Assembly: GCA_028288775.1 (NCBI GenBank)
Contig: JAQGHP010000361.1
Coordinates: 1 to 22,909 of the forward strand
DNA length: 22,909 nucleotides
From: Phycisphaerales bacterium
GTDB taxonomy: Bacteria > Planctomycetota > Phycisphaerae > Tepidisphaerales > Tepidisphaeraceae
Direction of reading: 5' to 3'
Of this stretch, positions 6,219-13,787 are shown one piece after another; within the stretch, counting starts at the first letter, position 1; every line of letters begins with the position of its first letter. The position numbers and the translations under genes are program-made. Under the pieces are notes generated by a model. It saw only the letters and a list, made by a program, of their open reading frames with translations. It ran no database searches and had not been told where the DNA came from.

Positions 6219-8291
6219 ATGCCCGATTTCCAAGTTGTCAGCCCCTACAAGCCCGAAGGCGATCAGCCGCAGGCGATCGATAAGATTGCCACGGCGTTCC
6301 GTGACGGGCGCAAGTTTCAAACCCTCATGGGCGTGACCGGGTCCGGCAAGACTTTCACGATGGCCAACGTCGTGCAGAAGCTTCAGCGGCCGACGCTCGT
6401 AATCAGTCACAACAAGACGCTCGCCGCGCAGCTTTACGAGGAATTCAAGGAGCTGTTCCCCAACAACGCGGTCGGCTATTTCGTCAGCTACTACGATTAT
6501 TACCAGCCTGAAGCGTACATCCCGCAGCGCGACATTTACATTGAGAAGGATGCGGCTCGGAACGACGATCTCGATCGTTTGCGGCTGAGTGCCACCAGCA
6601 ATCTCGTCAGCCGCAGTGACGTGCTTCTCGTCGCCAGCGTGAGCAGCATTTTCGGCCTCGGCTCGCCAATCGAATATAAGAAGAGCGTGCTGCCGATCCG
6701 CACCGGCATCGAAACCGATCGCGACGAAATGCTGCGGGCGCTGATCGACCTGCAATACGCACGTAACGACATGGACTTCAAGCGGGCGACCTTCCGCGTT
6801 CGCGGCGACGTGGTCGAGCTGCACCCCAGCTACGAAGAATTCGCCTACCGCATCGAATTCTTCGGCGACGAGATCACCAGCATCGATTCCGTCAACCCGC
6901 TGACTGGCGAGCTGATCGCTACGCACGACCAGATATTCATCTACCCCGCCGTCCACTACGTCATGCCCGAGGACCGCGTGCAGGACGCGGTGCGGTCCAT
7001 CCGCGAAGAGCTCGACCATCGCGTCATGCAGCTTCGCGGAGAAGCCAAGCTGCTCGAAGCCCAGCGCCTGCTCGCCCGCACGAAATACGATCTGGAGATG
7101 ATGCTCGAGGTCGGCTACTGCTCGGGAATCGAAAACTACAGCCGGCATCTCGACGGCCGCAAGCCCGGGGAGAAGCCGTACACGCTGATCGACTATTTCC
7201 CCAAGGATTTCCTGCTAATGATCGACGAGTCGCACGTGACGCTGCCGCAGATCCGTGCAATGTACAACGGCGACCGCCAGCGCAAGGAAGTACTCGTCGA
7301 GCACGGCTTCCGCCTGCCCAGCGCTCTGGACAACCGGCCGCTGAAATACGAAGAGTTCGAGGCGATGTGGAACCAGGTGCTGTTCGTCTCCGCCACGCCG
7401 GCCAAAGTGGAACTGGAGAAGAGCGCGGGCGAGGTGGTGGAGCAGGTGATCCGCCCCACCGGGCTGGTCGATCCGGAGATTGAAGTCCGCCCCGCGCAGG
7501 GGCAGGTGCCGCATTTACTGGCAATGATCGGCGAGCGCGCCAAGTCCGGCGAGCGCGTGCTCGTTACCACGCTGACCAAGCGTCTGGCCGAAGATCTCAG
7601 CGCCTACATCCAGGAGGCCGGCTTCCGCGGCCGCTACTTGCATAGCGAGATTCAGACGCTCGAGCGCATCGAGATTCTCAGCGATTTGCGCAAGGGGGAT
7701 TTCGACGTGCTGGTGGGCGTGAACCTGCTGCGCGAAGGGTTGGATCTGCCTGAGGTGTCGATGGTGGCGATCCTGGACGCGGATAAAGCGGGGTTCCTGC
7801 GCAGCGAGACGTCGATTATCCAGATGGTCGGCCGGGCCGCGAGAAATGTGAACGCGAAGGTGATCTTGTACGCGGACTCGGTGACGCCCGCGATGCAAAA
7901 GGCGATGGACGAGACGGCCCGCCGACGGGTGCTTCAGCTCAAGTACAACGCGGAGCATGGCATCACGCCGCAGACGATCAAGAAGGCGATTCGCACGAGC
8001 ATCGAGTCGGAGCTGAAGGCCCGCCGCACGACGCAGGACGCCATCCGCGCCGGCGAAACCGAGTTCGATCAGACGGAGATCGTCCGGCTGCTGGAAGAGG
8101 AGATGCTGGAGTCCGCGAAGAACCTGGAGTTCGAGCGTGCCGCCCAGCTCCGCGACAAGCTCAACGAGATGAAAGGCGCGCCGACCATCAAAAGCGGCAG
8201 CTCCTGGTCGCCCCGCGAGACGGATGAGCAGACGCAGAAGATCTGGGAGCCCAAGAGCAAGGGCCGCGGTAAGAGAAAGGTTGCCAAGTGA
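6219..8291 (+). CDS. uvrB: Excinuclease ABC subunit B
   Basis: A 690-aa UvrB, the damage-verifying helicase-like subunit of nucleotide excision repair, which works with UvrA and UvrC. Visible elements in order: Walker A GVTGSGKT (38-45); the beta-hairpin YYDYYQPEAYIPQRDIYIEK that inserts between strands; the YSRHLDGRKPGE region; DESHVTLPQI; VSATPAKVELE; helicase motifs LLREGLDLPEVS and IQMVGRAARN; and a C-terminal UVR domain (EEEMLESAKNLEFERAAQLR) for UvrC contact. Length is normal for the family. The start is ATG 6219, with GGAG at 6209-6212; a TTG at 6213 in the same frame is not needed. A TATAAT box lies 30 bp upstream. The stop codon lies inside a hairpin (8288-8310). nadC follows in the same direction. 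Confidence 0.98.
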   Translation: MPDFQVVSPYKPEGDQPQAIDKIATAFRDGRKFQTLMGVTGSGKTFTMANVVQKLQRPTLVISHNKTLAAQLYEEFKELFPNNAVGYFVSYYDYYQPEAYIPQRDIYIEKDAARNDDLDRLRLSATSNLVSRSDVLLVASVSSIFGLGSPIEYKKSVLPIRTGIETDRDEMLRALIDLQYARNDMDFKRATFRVRGDVVELHPSYEEFAYRIEFFGDEITSIDSVNPLTGELIATHDQIFIYPAVHYVMPEDRVQDAVRSIREELDHRVMQLRGEAKLLEAQRLLARTKYDLEMMLEVGYCSGIENYSRHLDGRKPGEKPYTLIDYFPKDFLLMIDESHVTLPQIRAMYNGDRQRKEVLVEHGFRLPSALDNRPLKYEEFEAMWNQVLFVSATPAKVELEKSAGEVVEQVIRPTGLVDPEIEVRPAQGQVPHLLAMIGERAKSGERVLVTTLTKRLAEDLSAYIQEAGFRGRYLHSEIQTLERIEILSDLRKGDFDVLVGVNLLREGLDLPEVSMVAILDADKAGFLRSETSIIQMVGRAARNVNAKVILYADSVTPAMQKAMDETARRRVLQLKYNAEHGITPQTIKKAIRTSIESELKARRTTQDAIRAGETEFDQTEIVRLLEEEMLESAKNLEFERAAQLRDKLNEMKGAPTIKSGSSWSPRETDEQTQKIWEPKSKGRGKRKVAK

Positions 8292-8310
8292 CGGCAGACC
8301 CCGCCGTCAC
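8288..8310 (+). terminator. Hairpin at uvrB stop codon
   Basis: GTGACGGC (8288-8295) and GCCGTCAC (8303-8310) form a perfect 8-bp stem with a 7-nt loop. The uvrB TGA is within the left arm. No U-run follows. It may be a weak or factor-assisted terminator or a REP-like unit. A second small inverted pair, CTACAA/TTGTAG, lies between it and nadC. Confidence 0.4.
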
Positions 8311-8362
8311 TACAATCTCGACGCTCTGACTTGGGAGAAGGTTGTAGATCGGAGGGCACACG

Positions 8363-9262
8363 ATGTTTGAATTTCCAAATATTTCCGAGATACGTCCGCT
8401 GATCGAGCTCGCCCGCCGCGAAGACTTTCACGGCGACGACGTCACCAGCCGCCTGCTGATCCCCGAGGATGCGATCGGCGTCGGCACGCTGGTGCAGAAG
8501 GAGATCGGCGTGAGCTGCGGGCTGCCGATCGTCGAGATGATCTGCCGCACATACGACGAGCGGCTGCGCGTGGAGCAGATCCCCGGGTTTCACATGGAAA
8601 TCATCGAGGGGCGGTTTAGCGACACCCAGCGCATGCCCCTGCTGCGCGTGCGCGGGCCGATGCGGTCGCTGCTGTCGGCCGAGCGCGTGGTGCTGAATTT
8701 CCTGCAGCGGATGAGCGGCGTCGCGACCACCACCCACCGCTTCGCCCGGCGGGTAGTCGGCACCGGCTCCAAGGTCTACGACACCCGCAAGACCATCCCG
8801 GGCATGCGCCTGCTCGACAAGTACGCCGTGCGCTGCGGCGGAGGCCATAACCACCGCATGGGCCTCTACGACGGCCTGCTCGTCAAGGACAACCACATCG
8901 CGGCGGTTCCACTGAAGGACCTTCAGAATTATCTCGCACAAGCCGTGAACCGCTGCCGGGCCGAAGACCCGACCCGCCTCGTCGAGGTCGAGGTTGACAA
9001 ACTTGATCAACTGCGCGAGGTGCTGAAGGTGGACGGCGTGCAGATCATTCTGCTGGACAACATGGACTGCCCGCGGATGGAACTCGCCGTCGAACTGCGC
9101 AACAAGAGCGGCAAGAAGGGCATCATCGAGCTGGAGGCTTCGGGCGGTGTGACGCTGGAAACGATCCGCCCCATTGCCCAGACAGGCGTCGAGCGGATCG
9201 CGGTGGGCGCGCTCACCCACTCCGCGCCGGCGCTCGACATCGGCCTTGAAATCGAGGAATAA
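8363..9262 (+). CDS. nadC: Quinolinate phosphoribosyltransferase
   Basis: A 299-aa nicotinate-nucleotide pyrophosphorylase (carboxylating). It converts quinolinate and PRPP to nicotinate mononucleotide, CO2 and pyrophosphate in de novo NAD synthesis. Diagnostic motifs are EDFHGDDVTS near the N-terminus, LLSAERVVLNFLQRMSGVAT, the substrate-binding block DTRKTIPGMRLLDKYAV, GGGHNHRMGLYDGLLVKDNH, the EVEVD strand, LLDNM, and the C-terminal IELEASGGV plus GVERIAVGALTHS. Length and motif order are typical. The start at ATG 8363 has GGAGG about 8 nt upstream. No nadA or nadB lies beside it, so the pathway is dispersed. Confidence 0.96.
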   Translation: MFEFPNISEIRPLIELARREDFHGDDVTSRLLIPEDAIGVGTLVQKEIGVSCGLPIVEMICRTYDERLRVEQIPGFHMEIIEGRFSDTQRMPLLRVRGPMRSLLSAERVVLNFLQRMSGVATTTHRFARRVVGTGSKVYDTRKTIPGMRLLDKYAVRCGGGHNHRMGLYDGLLVKDNHIAAVPLKDLQNYLAQAVNRCRAEDPTRLVEVEVDKLDQLREVLKVDGVQIILLDNMDCPRMELAVELRNKSGKKGIIELEASGGVTLETIRPIAQTGVERIAVGALTHSAPALDIGLEIEE

Positions 9263-9358
9263 CACCAGGGTGATTCTGGGCCGACCGCTTTCACCTTACA
9301 GCTTTCGCAGGCGATGGACCGATATGCATCGATACGGTTGAAAGCGGGAGCGGCTGAA

Positions 9359-9691
9359 TTGACTATTGCGCGGAAGGCATCCATCCTCGCGGTTCTTGCG
9401 ACCGCAGGAGCGGGCGGGTGCATTGCGCACGGGCCGCGGGTTGTTGGTGACCCCGACCCGGAATCCAAGATTCCCGCCATCAAAGTCGCGGTCGCCAAAC
9501 ACGACCGGAAAGTCATCCCGCAATTAATATTGGACCTCGACAGCGACGACCCGGCGGTGCGGTTCTACGCTATTGATGGCCTACACGCCTTCACGGGCGA
9601 GACCTTCGGCTACCGCTATTTCGACGACGATCAAGAACGCAAACCCGCCGTGAAGAAGTGGCACGAATGGCTCGAAAAACAATATAAGTAG
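9359..9691 (+). CDS. Small putative lipoprotein, HEAT-like segment
   Basis: About 110 aa from TTG 9359. The N-terminus TIARKASILAVLATAGAGGC looks like a bacterial lipoprotein signal peptide with a weak lipobox (AGGC). The mature part contains IPAIKVAVAKHDRKVIPQLI and LDSDDPAVRFYAIDGLHAF, which resembles one HEAT-like helical repeat. It ends with a W-x-x-W-L segment (KKWHEWLEKQYK). I chose TTG 9359 because GGGAG at 9346-9350 is well placed and gives a compact signal peptide; ATG 9314 in the same frame would give 125 aa with an over-long n-region. The function is unknown. The stop is immediately followed by the inverted repeat at 9691-9763. Confidence 0.65.
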   Translation: MTIARKASILAVLATAGAGGCIAHGPRVVGDPDPESKIPAIKVAVAKHDRKVIPQLILDLDSDDPAVRFYAIDGLHAFTGETFGYRYFDDDQERKPAVKKWHEWLEKQYK

Positions 9692-9763
9692 TTGCAGGTT
9701 GCTGGTGGGAAGCCGCAGCCGCATTCACCAGCAACGAGCAACGAGCAACGAGCAACCAGCAAC
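9691..9763. repeat. Heptamer-built inverted repeat A
   Basis: The left arm has two 7-nt units, GTTGCAG and GTTGCTG (9691-9704). The right arm has five, CAGCAAC, three copies of GAGCAAC, and CAGCAAC (9729-9763). GTTGCTGGTG (9698-9707) and CACCAGCAAC (9726-9735) pair perfectly with an 18-nt loop. The element starts on the last base of the upstream stop codon and ends 5 nt before the ATG at 9769. Confidence 0.8.
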
Positions 9764-9768
9764 TGCCA

Positions 9769-10191
9769 ATGCGTCACCTTCGACTTCAGACTACCAGCGA
9801 TCCCGCCCTGCTCGCGCCGGTACGCCGCGCGTTGGAAGGGTTCTGCGCTTCCGCCGGGTTTGACGATCGCGGCGTGGGGGAAATCGGGCTGTGCCTTAAT
9901 GAAGCAATGGCCAACATCACCCGGCATGCCTATGCCGGAGCCATCGACCGGCCGGTCGTGCTTGAAGCGCAGTTCATTGACGACGAACTGCTCCTGACGC
10001 TGCGCGACTGGGGCAACGGCCGCGATCCATCGCTTAATTTTAAGCCCGCCGACCCGCTTACGCCCGGCGGACTTGGCCTGGTCTGCCTTCGCAAGCTCAT
10101 GGACGATGTCACATTCGTCCCACAACCCGATGGAATGCTGCTCGTCATGAAGCGCAAGCGGACGGAGCATCGGACCACGAAAGAGGCGTAA
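9769..10191 (+). CDS. RsbW/SpoIIAB-like anti-sigma kinase
   Basis: A 140-aa GHKL ATPase of the HATPase_c_2 type. The N box is NEAMANITRHAY (44-55), the G1 box RDWGNGRDP (79-87) and the G2 box GGLGLVCLRKLMDDV (100-114). Family members are serine kinases that bind either a sigma factor or a STAS antagonist, which they phosphorylate (partner switching). The partner is probably the STAS protein 176 bp downstream. No sigma factor gene is in the window. The ATG at 9769 has no Shine-Dalgarno; instead the right arm of a heptamer-built inverted repeat ends 5 nt before it. The mlaEFD genes follow in the same direction, so the kinase may instead regulate lipid transport (inference). Confidence 0.88.
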   Translation: MRHLRLQTTSDPALLAPVRRALEGFCASAGFDDRGVGEIGLCLNEAMANITRHAYAGAIDRPVVLEAQFIDDELLLTLRDWGNGRDPSLNFKPADPLTPGGLGLVCLRKLMDDVTFVPQPDGMLLVMKRKRTEHRTTKEA

Positions 10192-10367
10192 GGCAAAGGG
10201 GTGAGTAGGGGTAGACGTTGCACGCGGCAGGCGCGCAGGTATCGACGGCGAAGCGGAGATAACCCCGGCGGCATAGGCATGACAGCCGCAAGGTACTATA
10301 CTCACAGGAGTCGTTGCGTTCCGCTTGATGCCGTTTGCGTACAGCCAACTCCCCGAAGAGGCTCGAT

Positions 10368-10724
10368 ATGGATCTCACAACCGGCAGCGATCTGGTGCCC
10401 AAAGCACGGACAACCGGGGATGCGCTCGTGATGGCGGTGCGCGGCGAAATCGATCTGCACAACAGCCCCGAGCTGCGCACGCAAATTTTTGATTTCCTCG
10501 GGAAGTATTCCCCCAAGCGCCTGATCCTCAACCTCAGTCAGGTCCCCTACATGGACAGCAGCGCGATCGCGGTTCTGGTCGAGTCGCTCCGCCGGGTCCG
10601 CACCTTCGGCGGCAAGATCTGCCTTACCGGGTTGCAGCCGCGTGTACAGGGACTTCTTGAAATCGCCCGCCTGGGCACCATCTTCACCATCGCCAAGGAT
10701 GAAGAGGAAGCGATGACGAAATAG
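10368..10724 (+). CDS. STAS-domain protein (SpoIIAA/RsbV or MlaB-like)
   Basis: A 118-aa single STAS domain. Features are LVMAVRGEIDLHNSPELR near the N-terminus, LILNLSQVPYMDSSAIAVLV in the middle and GGKICLTGLQPRVQGLLEIA later. The Ser of D63-S64-S65 is at the site phosphorylated in anti-sigma factor antagonists. It follows a RsbW-like kinase and precedes mlaE. Two roles fit: antagonist in a sigma switch, or MlaB analogue that binds MlaF. A combined role, with phosphorylation controlling MlaF binding, is possible. The start ATG 10368 has GAAGAGG 6 nt upstream. The frame stays open to a TTG at 10335, but that adds unlikely residues. A TATACT box at 10298-10303 may mark a separate promoter. 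Confidence 0.88.
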   Translation: MDLTTGSDLVPKARTTGDALVMAVRGEIDLHNSPELRTQIFDFLGKYSPKRLILNLSQVPYMDSSAIAVLVESLRRVRTFGGKICLTGLQPRVQGLLEIARLGTIFTIAKDEEEAMTK

Positions 10725-10726
10725 GA

Positions 10727-10840
10727 GGGCTCAAGGGTTCAAGAGTGCAAGGGTTTCACGATTTGAACGATTCGTGGCCTTCGCGACTCTCGTTTCTCAG
10801 TAACTTTGAACCCTTAAGCCCTTGAACCCTTAAACCCTTG
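10727..10840. repeat. Octamer-built inverted repeat B
   Basis: The left arm (about 10727-10758) reads as degenerate 8-nt units CTCAAGGG, TTCAAGAG, TGCAAGGG. The right arm holds four units, TTGAACCC, TTAAGCCC, TTGAACCC, TTAAACCC (10806-10837), plus TTG. The arms are imperfectly complementary, with the best block around GGGCTCAAGGGTTCAA. The spacer is about 47 nt. It fills the gap between the STAS gene and mlaE and ends 12 nt before the ATG at 10853. Confidence 0.75.
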
Positions 10841-10852
10841 TCCCCGCCCCCC

Positions 10853-11662
10853 ATGTTCCTCCTCCGTCCCATTACCGCGATCGGCGCCCGAGCTTTGGGC
10901 CTGCTCGAATTTGTCGGCGGCGTGGGTTATTTGCTCGCCGACACGGCCGGCACCGTCCGTCGCGGGCTCATTGCCAAACGCGGCCGCCGAATGGGGTGGC
11001 TAAGCCTTTGGGCGCAGATGGTGCGCGTGGGGGTACGGAGCATTCCCATCGTCATGCTCGTGCTGTTTTGCATCGGCGCGATCCTCTCGTTGCAGATGTC
11101 GCCGATCCTCAAGACCTACGGCGCACAGAGCCAGGTGGCCAGAATTATCGCCGTCGCCACTTTTCGCGAGCTCGGGCCGCTGGTCAGCGCGATCGTTCTG
11201 ACCGGTTTCGCCGGGGCGAGCATCGCGGCAGAGATCGGAACGATGGTCGTCTCCGAAGAAGTCGAGGCGCTCGAAGCCCAGGCGATCAACCCGATCCGAT
11301 TCCTCGTGCTGCCCCGCGTATTGGCAACTGCGGTGATGATGGTCTGCGTGGCCGTCGTGGGAGATTTGCTGGGCGTCGCGGGCGGGCTGTTCGTCTCCCA
11401 CGCGTTCCTGGGCCTCAGCTCCGAGCAATACGTCCGCCTCACTTTCGAGGCGCCGAAGGTCCGGGATTTCGTAACCGGCCTTATCAAAGCCGGCGTCTTC
11501 GGCACGCTAATCAGTGCCCTCGCCTGCTACCTCGGCCTGGGCGTCACCGGCGGCGCGCAGGGCGTCGGTGTCGCCACCACGCGCACGGTTGTGCTAACCA
11601 TCGTCGCATTGATAACCGTTGACCTAATGTTCACGGGAGTGTTCTACTATTTCGGATGGTAA
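10853..11662 (+). CDS. mlaE: MlaE-type ABC transporter permease
   Basis: A 269-aa integral membrane permease for MCE-type lipid transport. Long hydrophobic helices include IPIVMLVLFCIGAILSLQM, FRELGPLVSAIVLTGFAGAS, VLATAVMMVCVAVVGDLLGV and TVVLTIVALITVDLMFTG. The conserved cytoplasmic segment AAEIGTMVVSEEVEALEAQ then INPIRFLVLPR is the hallmark of the MlaE family and contacts the ATPase. In E. coli MlaFEDB moves phospholipids between the inner membrane and the periplasmic carrier MlaC. ATG 10853 was chosen over TTG 10838, which would add SPPPM-like residues. No Shine-Dalgarno is seen; a repeat arm ends 12 nt upstream. mlaF follows after a 117-bp gap filled by a hairpin. Confidence 0.93.
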   Translation: MFLLRPITAIGARALGLLEFVGGVGYLLADTAGTVRRGLIAKRGRRMGWLSLWAQMVRVGVRSIPIVMLVLFCIGAILSLQMSPILKTYGAQSQVARIIAVATFRELGPLVSAIVLTGFAGASIAAEIGTMVVSEEVEALEAQAINPIRFLVLPRVLATAVMMVCVAVVGDLLGVAGGLFVSHAFLGLSSEQYVRLTFEAPKVRDFVTGLIKAGVFGTLISALACYLGLGVTGGAQGVGVATTRTVVLTIVALITVDLMFTGVFYYFGW

Positions 11663-11670
11663 AGGAAGAA

Positions 11671-11772
11671 ATTTGCGAGTGCCGATTTGCGATTTGCGAT
11701 TGGATTTCAAAAATCTGAAATGTGAAATTTGAGATTCTTCCAATCGCAAATCGCAAATCGGCAATCGCAAAT
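11671..11772. repeat. Near-perfect heptamer-built inverted repeat C
   Basis: The arms at 11671-11704 and 11739-11772 are reverse complements at 33 of 34 positions (one mismatch near the outer end). The loop is 34 nt. Each arm is a series of 7-nt units, mainly ATTTGCG on the left and CGCAAAT on the right. The loop contains shorter self-complementary pieces (ATTTCA/TGAAAT). The element starts 9 nt after the mlaE stop and ends 7 nt before the mlaF ATG, where a ribosome binding site would be expected. Confidence 0.9.
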
Positions 11773-11779
11773 CACACTT

Positions 11780-12589
11780 ATGGCTGAACACGCGATCCAA
11801 GTTCAAGGCGTGACGAAGGTCTTTAGCGGCCGCACCGTCCTCGATTCCATCCGCCTCGACGTCAATGAGGGGGAAACCCTCGTCATTCTCGGCGGATCGG
11901 GCTCGGGAAAGTCCACGCTCCTGCGGCTGATGATCGGCAACGAGAGCATCGACGGCGGCGACATCTTCATCGGCCACGCCGGCAAGAGCATCCGCACCAT
12001 GAAGCAGGGCGAGCTGAACGAATACCGCAAATCGCTCGGCGTGCTCTTCCAAAGCGGCGCGCTGTTCAACTCGATGTCGGTGGCCGACAATGTCGCGCTG
12101 CCGCTGCGCGAGCACACGGACCTGCCCGAAGAGACGATCGAGATCATGGTAAAGATCAAGCTGGAGCTGGTCGGGCTGCGCGAGCATTCGGAGAAGATGC
12201 CATCCCAGCTATCAGGGGGAATGAAAAAACGGGCGGGCCTCGCCCGGGCCATCGCGCTCGACCCGCGCATCCTCTTTTATGACGAACCCTCCGCCGGGCT
12301 CGATCCGGTGACGAGCGCCGAAATCGATCAGCTCATCATCGACCTCAACCGCAAGCTGGGGGTCACCAGTGTCGTGGTGACCCACGAGATGGACAGCGCC
12401 TTCCGGATCGCCGACCGCATGGTCCTGCTCGACCGTGGAAAGTTCGTCGTGTCCGGCACGCCCGAGGAGCTGCGCGACTCTGTCGACCCGCTCGTGCGGC
12501 AATTCGTACACGGCCTGACCGAGGGCCCGCTCACCGACCGGCGGAGGGCTGGCGGCTACGAAGTCGATCTGCTGGGGGACGGAGTCTAA
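11780..12589 (+). CDS. mlaF: MlaF-type ABC transporter ATPase
   Basis: A 269-aa ATPase. It shows Walker A GGSGSGKST (38-46), Q-loop LFQSGALFNSM, signature LSGGMKKRAGLARAI, Walker B ILFYDEPSAGLDP and H-loop VTHEMDSAF. FQSGALFNSMSVADNVALPLRE is characteristic of the Mla/Mkl subgroup that powers MCE systems. The start is ATG 11780; the longer frame to 11729 lies inside the inverted repeat and encodes no plausible peptide. No Shine-Dalgarno is visible. The stop is followed one base later by the mlaD ATG, so mlaF and mlaD are translationally coupled. In E. coli the cognate STAS protein MlaB binds this subunit; here the STAS gene lies just upstream of mlaE. Confidence 0.95.
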   Translation: MAEHAIQVQGVTKVFSGRTVLDSIRLDVNEGETLVILGGSGSGKSTLLRLMIGNESIDGGDIFIGHAGKSIRTMKQGELNEYRKSLGVLFQSGALFNSMSVADNVALPLREHTDLPEETIEIMVKIKLELVGLREHSEKMPSQLSGGMKKRAGLARAIALDPRILFYDEPSAGLDPVTSAEIDQLIIDLNRKLGVTSVVVTHEMDSAFRIADRMVLLDRGKFVVSGTPEELRDSVDPLVRQFVHGLTEGPLTDRRRAGGYEVDLLGDGV

Positions 12590-12590
12590 C

Positions 12591-13787
12591 ATGAAAAATG
12601 ATCGCAATGCCCTGAAGGCCGGTTCATTCATCGTCATCAGTTTCATCGTCGCCGTGATGATCGTGCTGCTCATTCGCGGGCAGGGAATGGCGCCCTCGCA
12701 GGAACGCTCCGCGACCTTCAAGCTCACCGACGATCTAGGCGGCCTGGGCGTCGGCGACGACGTCCGCATCGGCGGAGTAAAGGTCGGCAGCGTGAGCACC
12801 GTTCTGCTCACCGCCCTCGACTCCCCCACTCCCAAAGTCCTGGTGAAGTTCACTGTCCCCGCTTCCTACGTGCTGCGGGAGGACGCCCACATCGCCATCC
12901 AAAGCGCCATCACCGGGCCCGCCAACCTCAACATCACCAACCTCGGCGCGGGCAAGCCGCTGGCGGAAGGCCTTGCTCTCGTCGGCGCACCGGACCCCAA
13001 GAGCGAACTGCTGGCGAACCTCGGACGCACGGCCCCACACATCGAAGCGATCGCGACGGCGATCGAGACGCAGACTCTTCCCAAGGTGAATGAAGCCATC
13101 GGGTCGTTCAAGCAAACCGCCGACTCGGCGACGACGCTGGTCCACCACGTTAACGACAAGATCGACCCGGCCGTCGAAAAGTACGACGGTGTCACCCAGC
13201 ACGCCGGCGAAGCCCTCGTGCAGGTGCGCGATCTGGTGGGCGAATCCAAGACCGATTTCCGCGGCACCGTGAAGAACCTGAACGAAGCCACGGCGTCCAT
13301 CCGGGACAAGCTCCCGGGCTTGCTCGAACGCGTGACCGCGGTGATCGACAAAGTGAACGGCGCGATGGTTAGCGCCCGCGCCGCGTTGGAGGACGTGGAG
13401 AAGACCGCCGCGAATGCCCGGGATCTCAGCGCCGCCGCCCGCTCGGTCATTGTGGACAACCATGGCAAGCTGGACAACATCATCACCGGCCTGAAATCGA
13501 CCAGCGACAATCTCAAAGCGACGAGCATCGAAGTCCGCCGAAGCCCCTGGCGACTGCTTTACAAGCCCGAGGCCAACGAGATGGCGAACCTCAATCTCTA
13601 CGACACCACCCGCCAGTTCAGCGAAGGAGCGGGAAGCCTGAGCGATGCCGCGACCGCCCTGCGCGACGCCCTTCACGACCCGAACATGAACAAAGCGCAG
13701 CTGGAAAAACTCGTCGAGCAGCTCGACGAGAGCTTCAACAACTTCCACAAAGTGGAAAACAAGTTGTGGACGAGCGTCAAACAGTGA
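12591..13787 (+). CDS. mlaD: MlaD-type MCE-domain protein
   Basis: A 398-aa protein with a short cytoplasmic N-terminus, one transmembrane anchor at about residues 11-30 (SFIVISFIVAVMIVLLIRG) and a single MCE domain at about 40-125 (FKLTDDLGGLGVGDDVRIGG, KVGSVSTVLL, SAITGPANLNITNLG). A long, mostly helical region follows with repeated amphipathic segments. Near the C-terminus is RRSPWRLLYKP, a motif seen in other MCE proteins. MCE proteins form hexameric rings or tubes that pass lipids from the permease into the periplasm. It is roughly twice the length of E. coli MlaD (about 180 aa). The extra helical part may form a tube or bridge, as in PqiB/YebT-like or mycobacterial Mce proteins. No mlaC or mlaA is nearby. 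Confidence 0.93.
   Translation: MKNDRNALKAGSFIVISFIVAVMIVLLIRGQGMAPSQERSATFKLTDDLGGLGVGDDVRIGGVKVGSVSTVLLTALDSPTPKVLVKFTVPASYVLREDAHIAIQSAITGPANLNITNLGAGKPLAEGLALVGAPDPKSELLANLGRTAPHIEAIATAIETQTLPKVNEAIGSFKQTADSATTLVHHVNDKIDPAVEKYDGVTQHAGEALVQVRDLVGESKTDFRGTVKNLNEATASIRDKLPGLLERVTAVIDKVNGAMVSARAALEDVEKTAANARDLSAAARSVIVDNHGKLDNIITGLKSTSDNLKATSIEVRRSPWRLLYKPEANEMANLNLYDTTRQFSEGAGSLSDAATALRDALHDPNMNKAQLEKLVEQLDESFNNFHKVENKLWTSVKQ

Noticed and set aside
8069..9265. Long minus-strand open frame (398 aa) opposite uvrB and nadC
   Set aside because: It is fully antisense to strongly supported genes and has no domain or ribosome binding site support.
9726..9763. Tandem repeats resembling a short CRISPR array
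   Set aside because: Units are only 7 nt, contiguous and without spacers, so they cannot be CRISPR repeats.
10280..10303. ATGACA plus TATACT as a sigma-70 type promoter for the STAS gene
   Set aside because: The spacing is only 12 nt, too short for a normal -35/-10 pair; only the -10-like hexamer is mentioned as a possibility.
10201..10431. Small plus-strand frame in the gap before the STAS gene
   Set aside because: Arg-rich, without a Shine-Dalgarno, and overlapping the STAS start in another frame.
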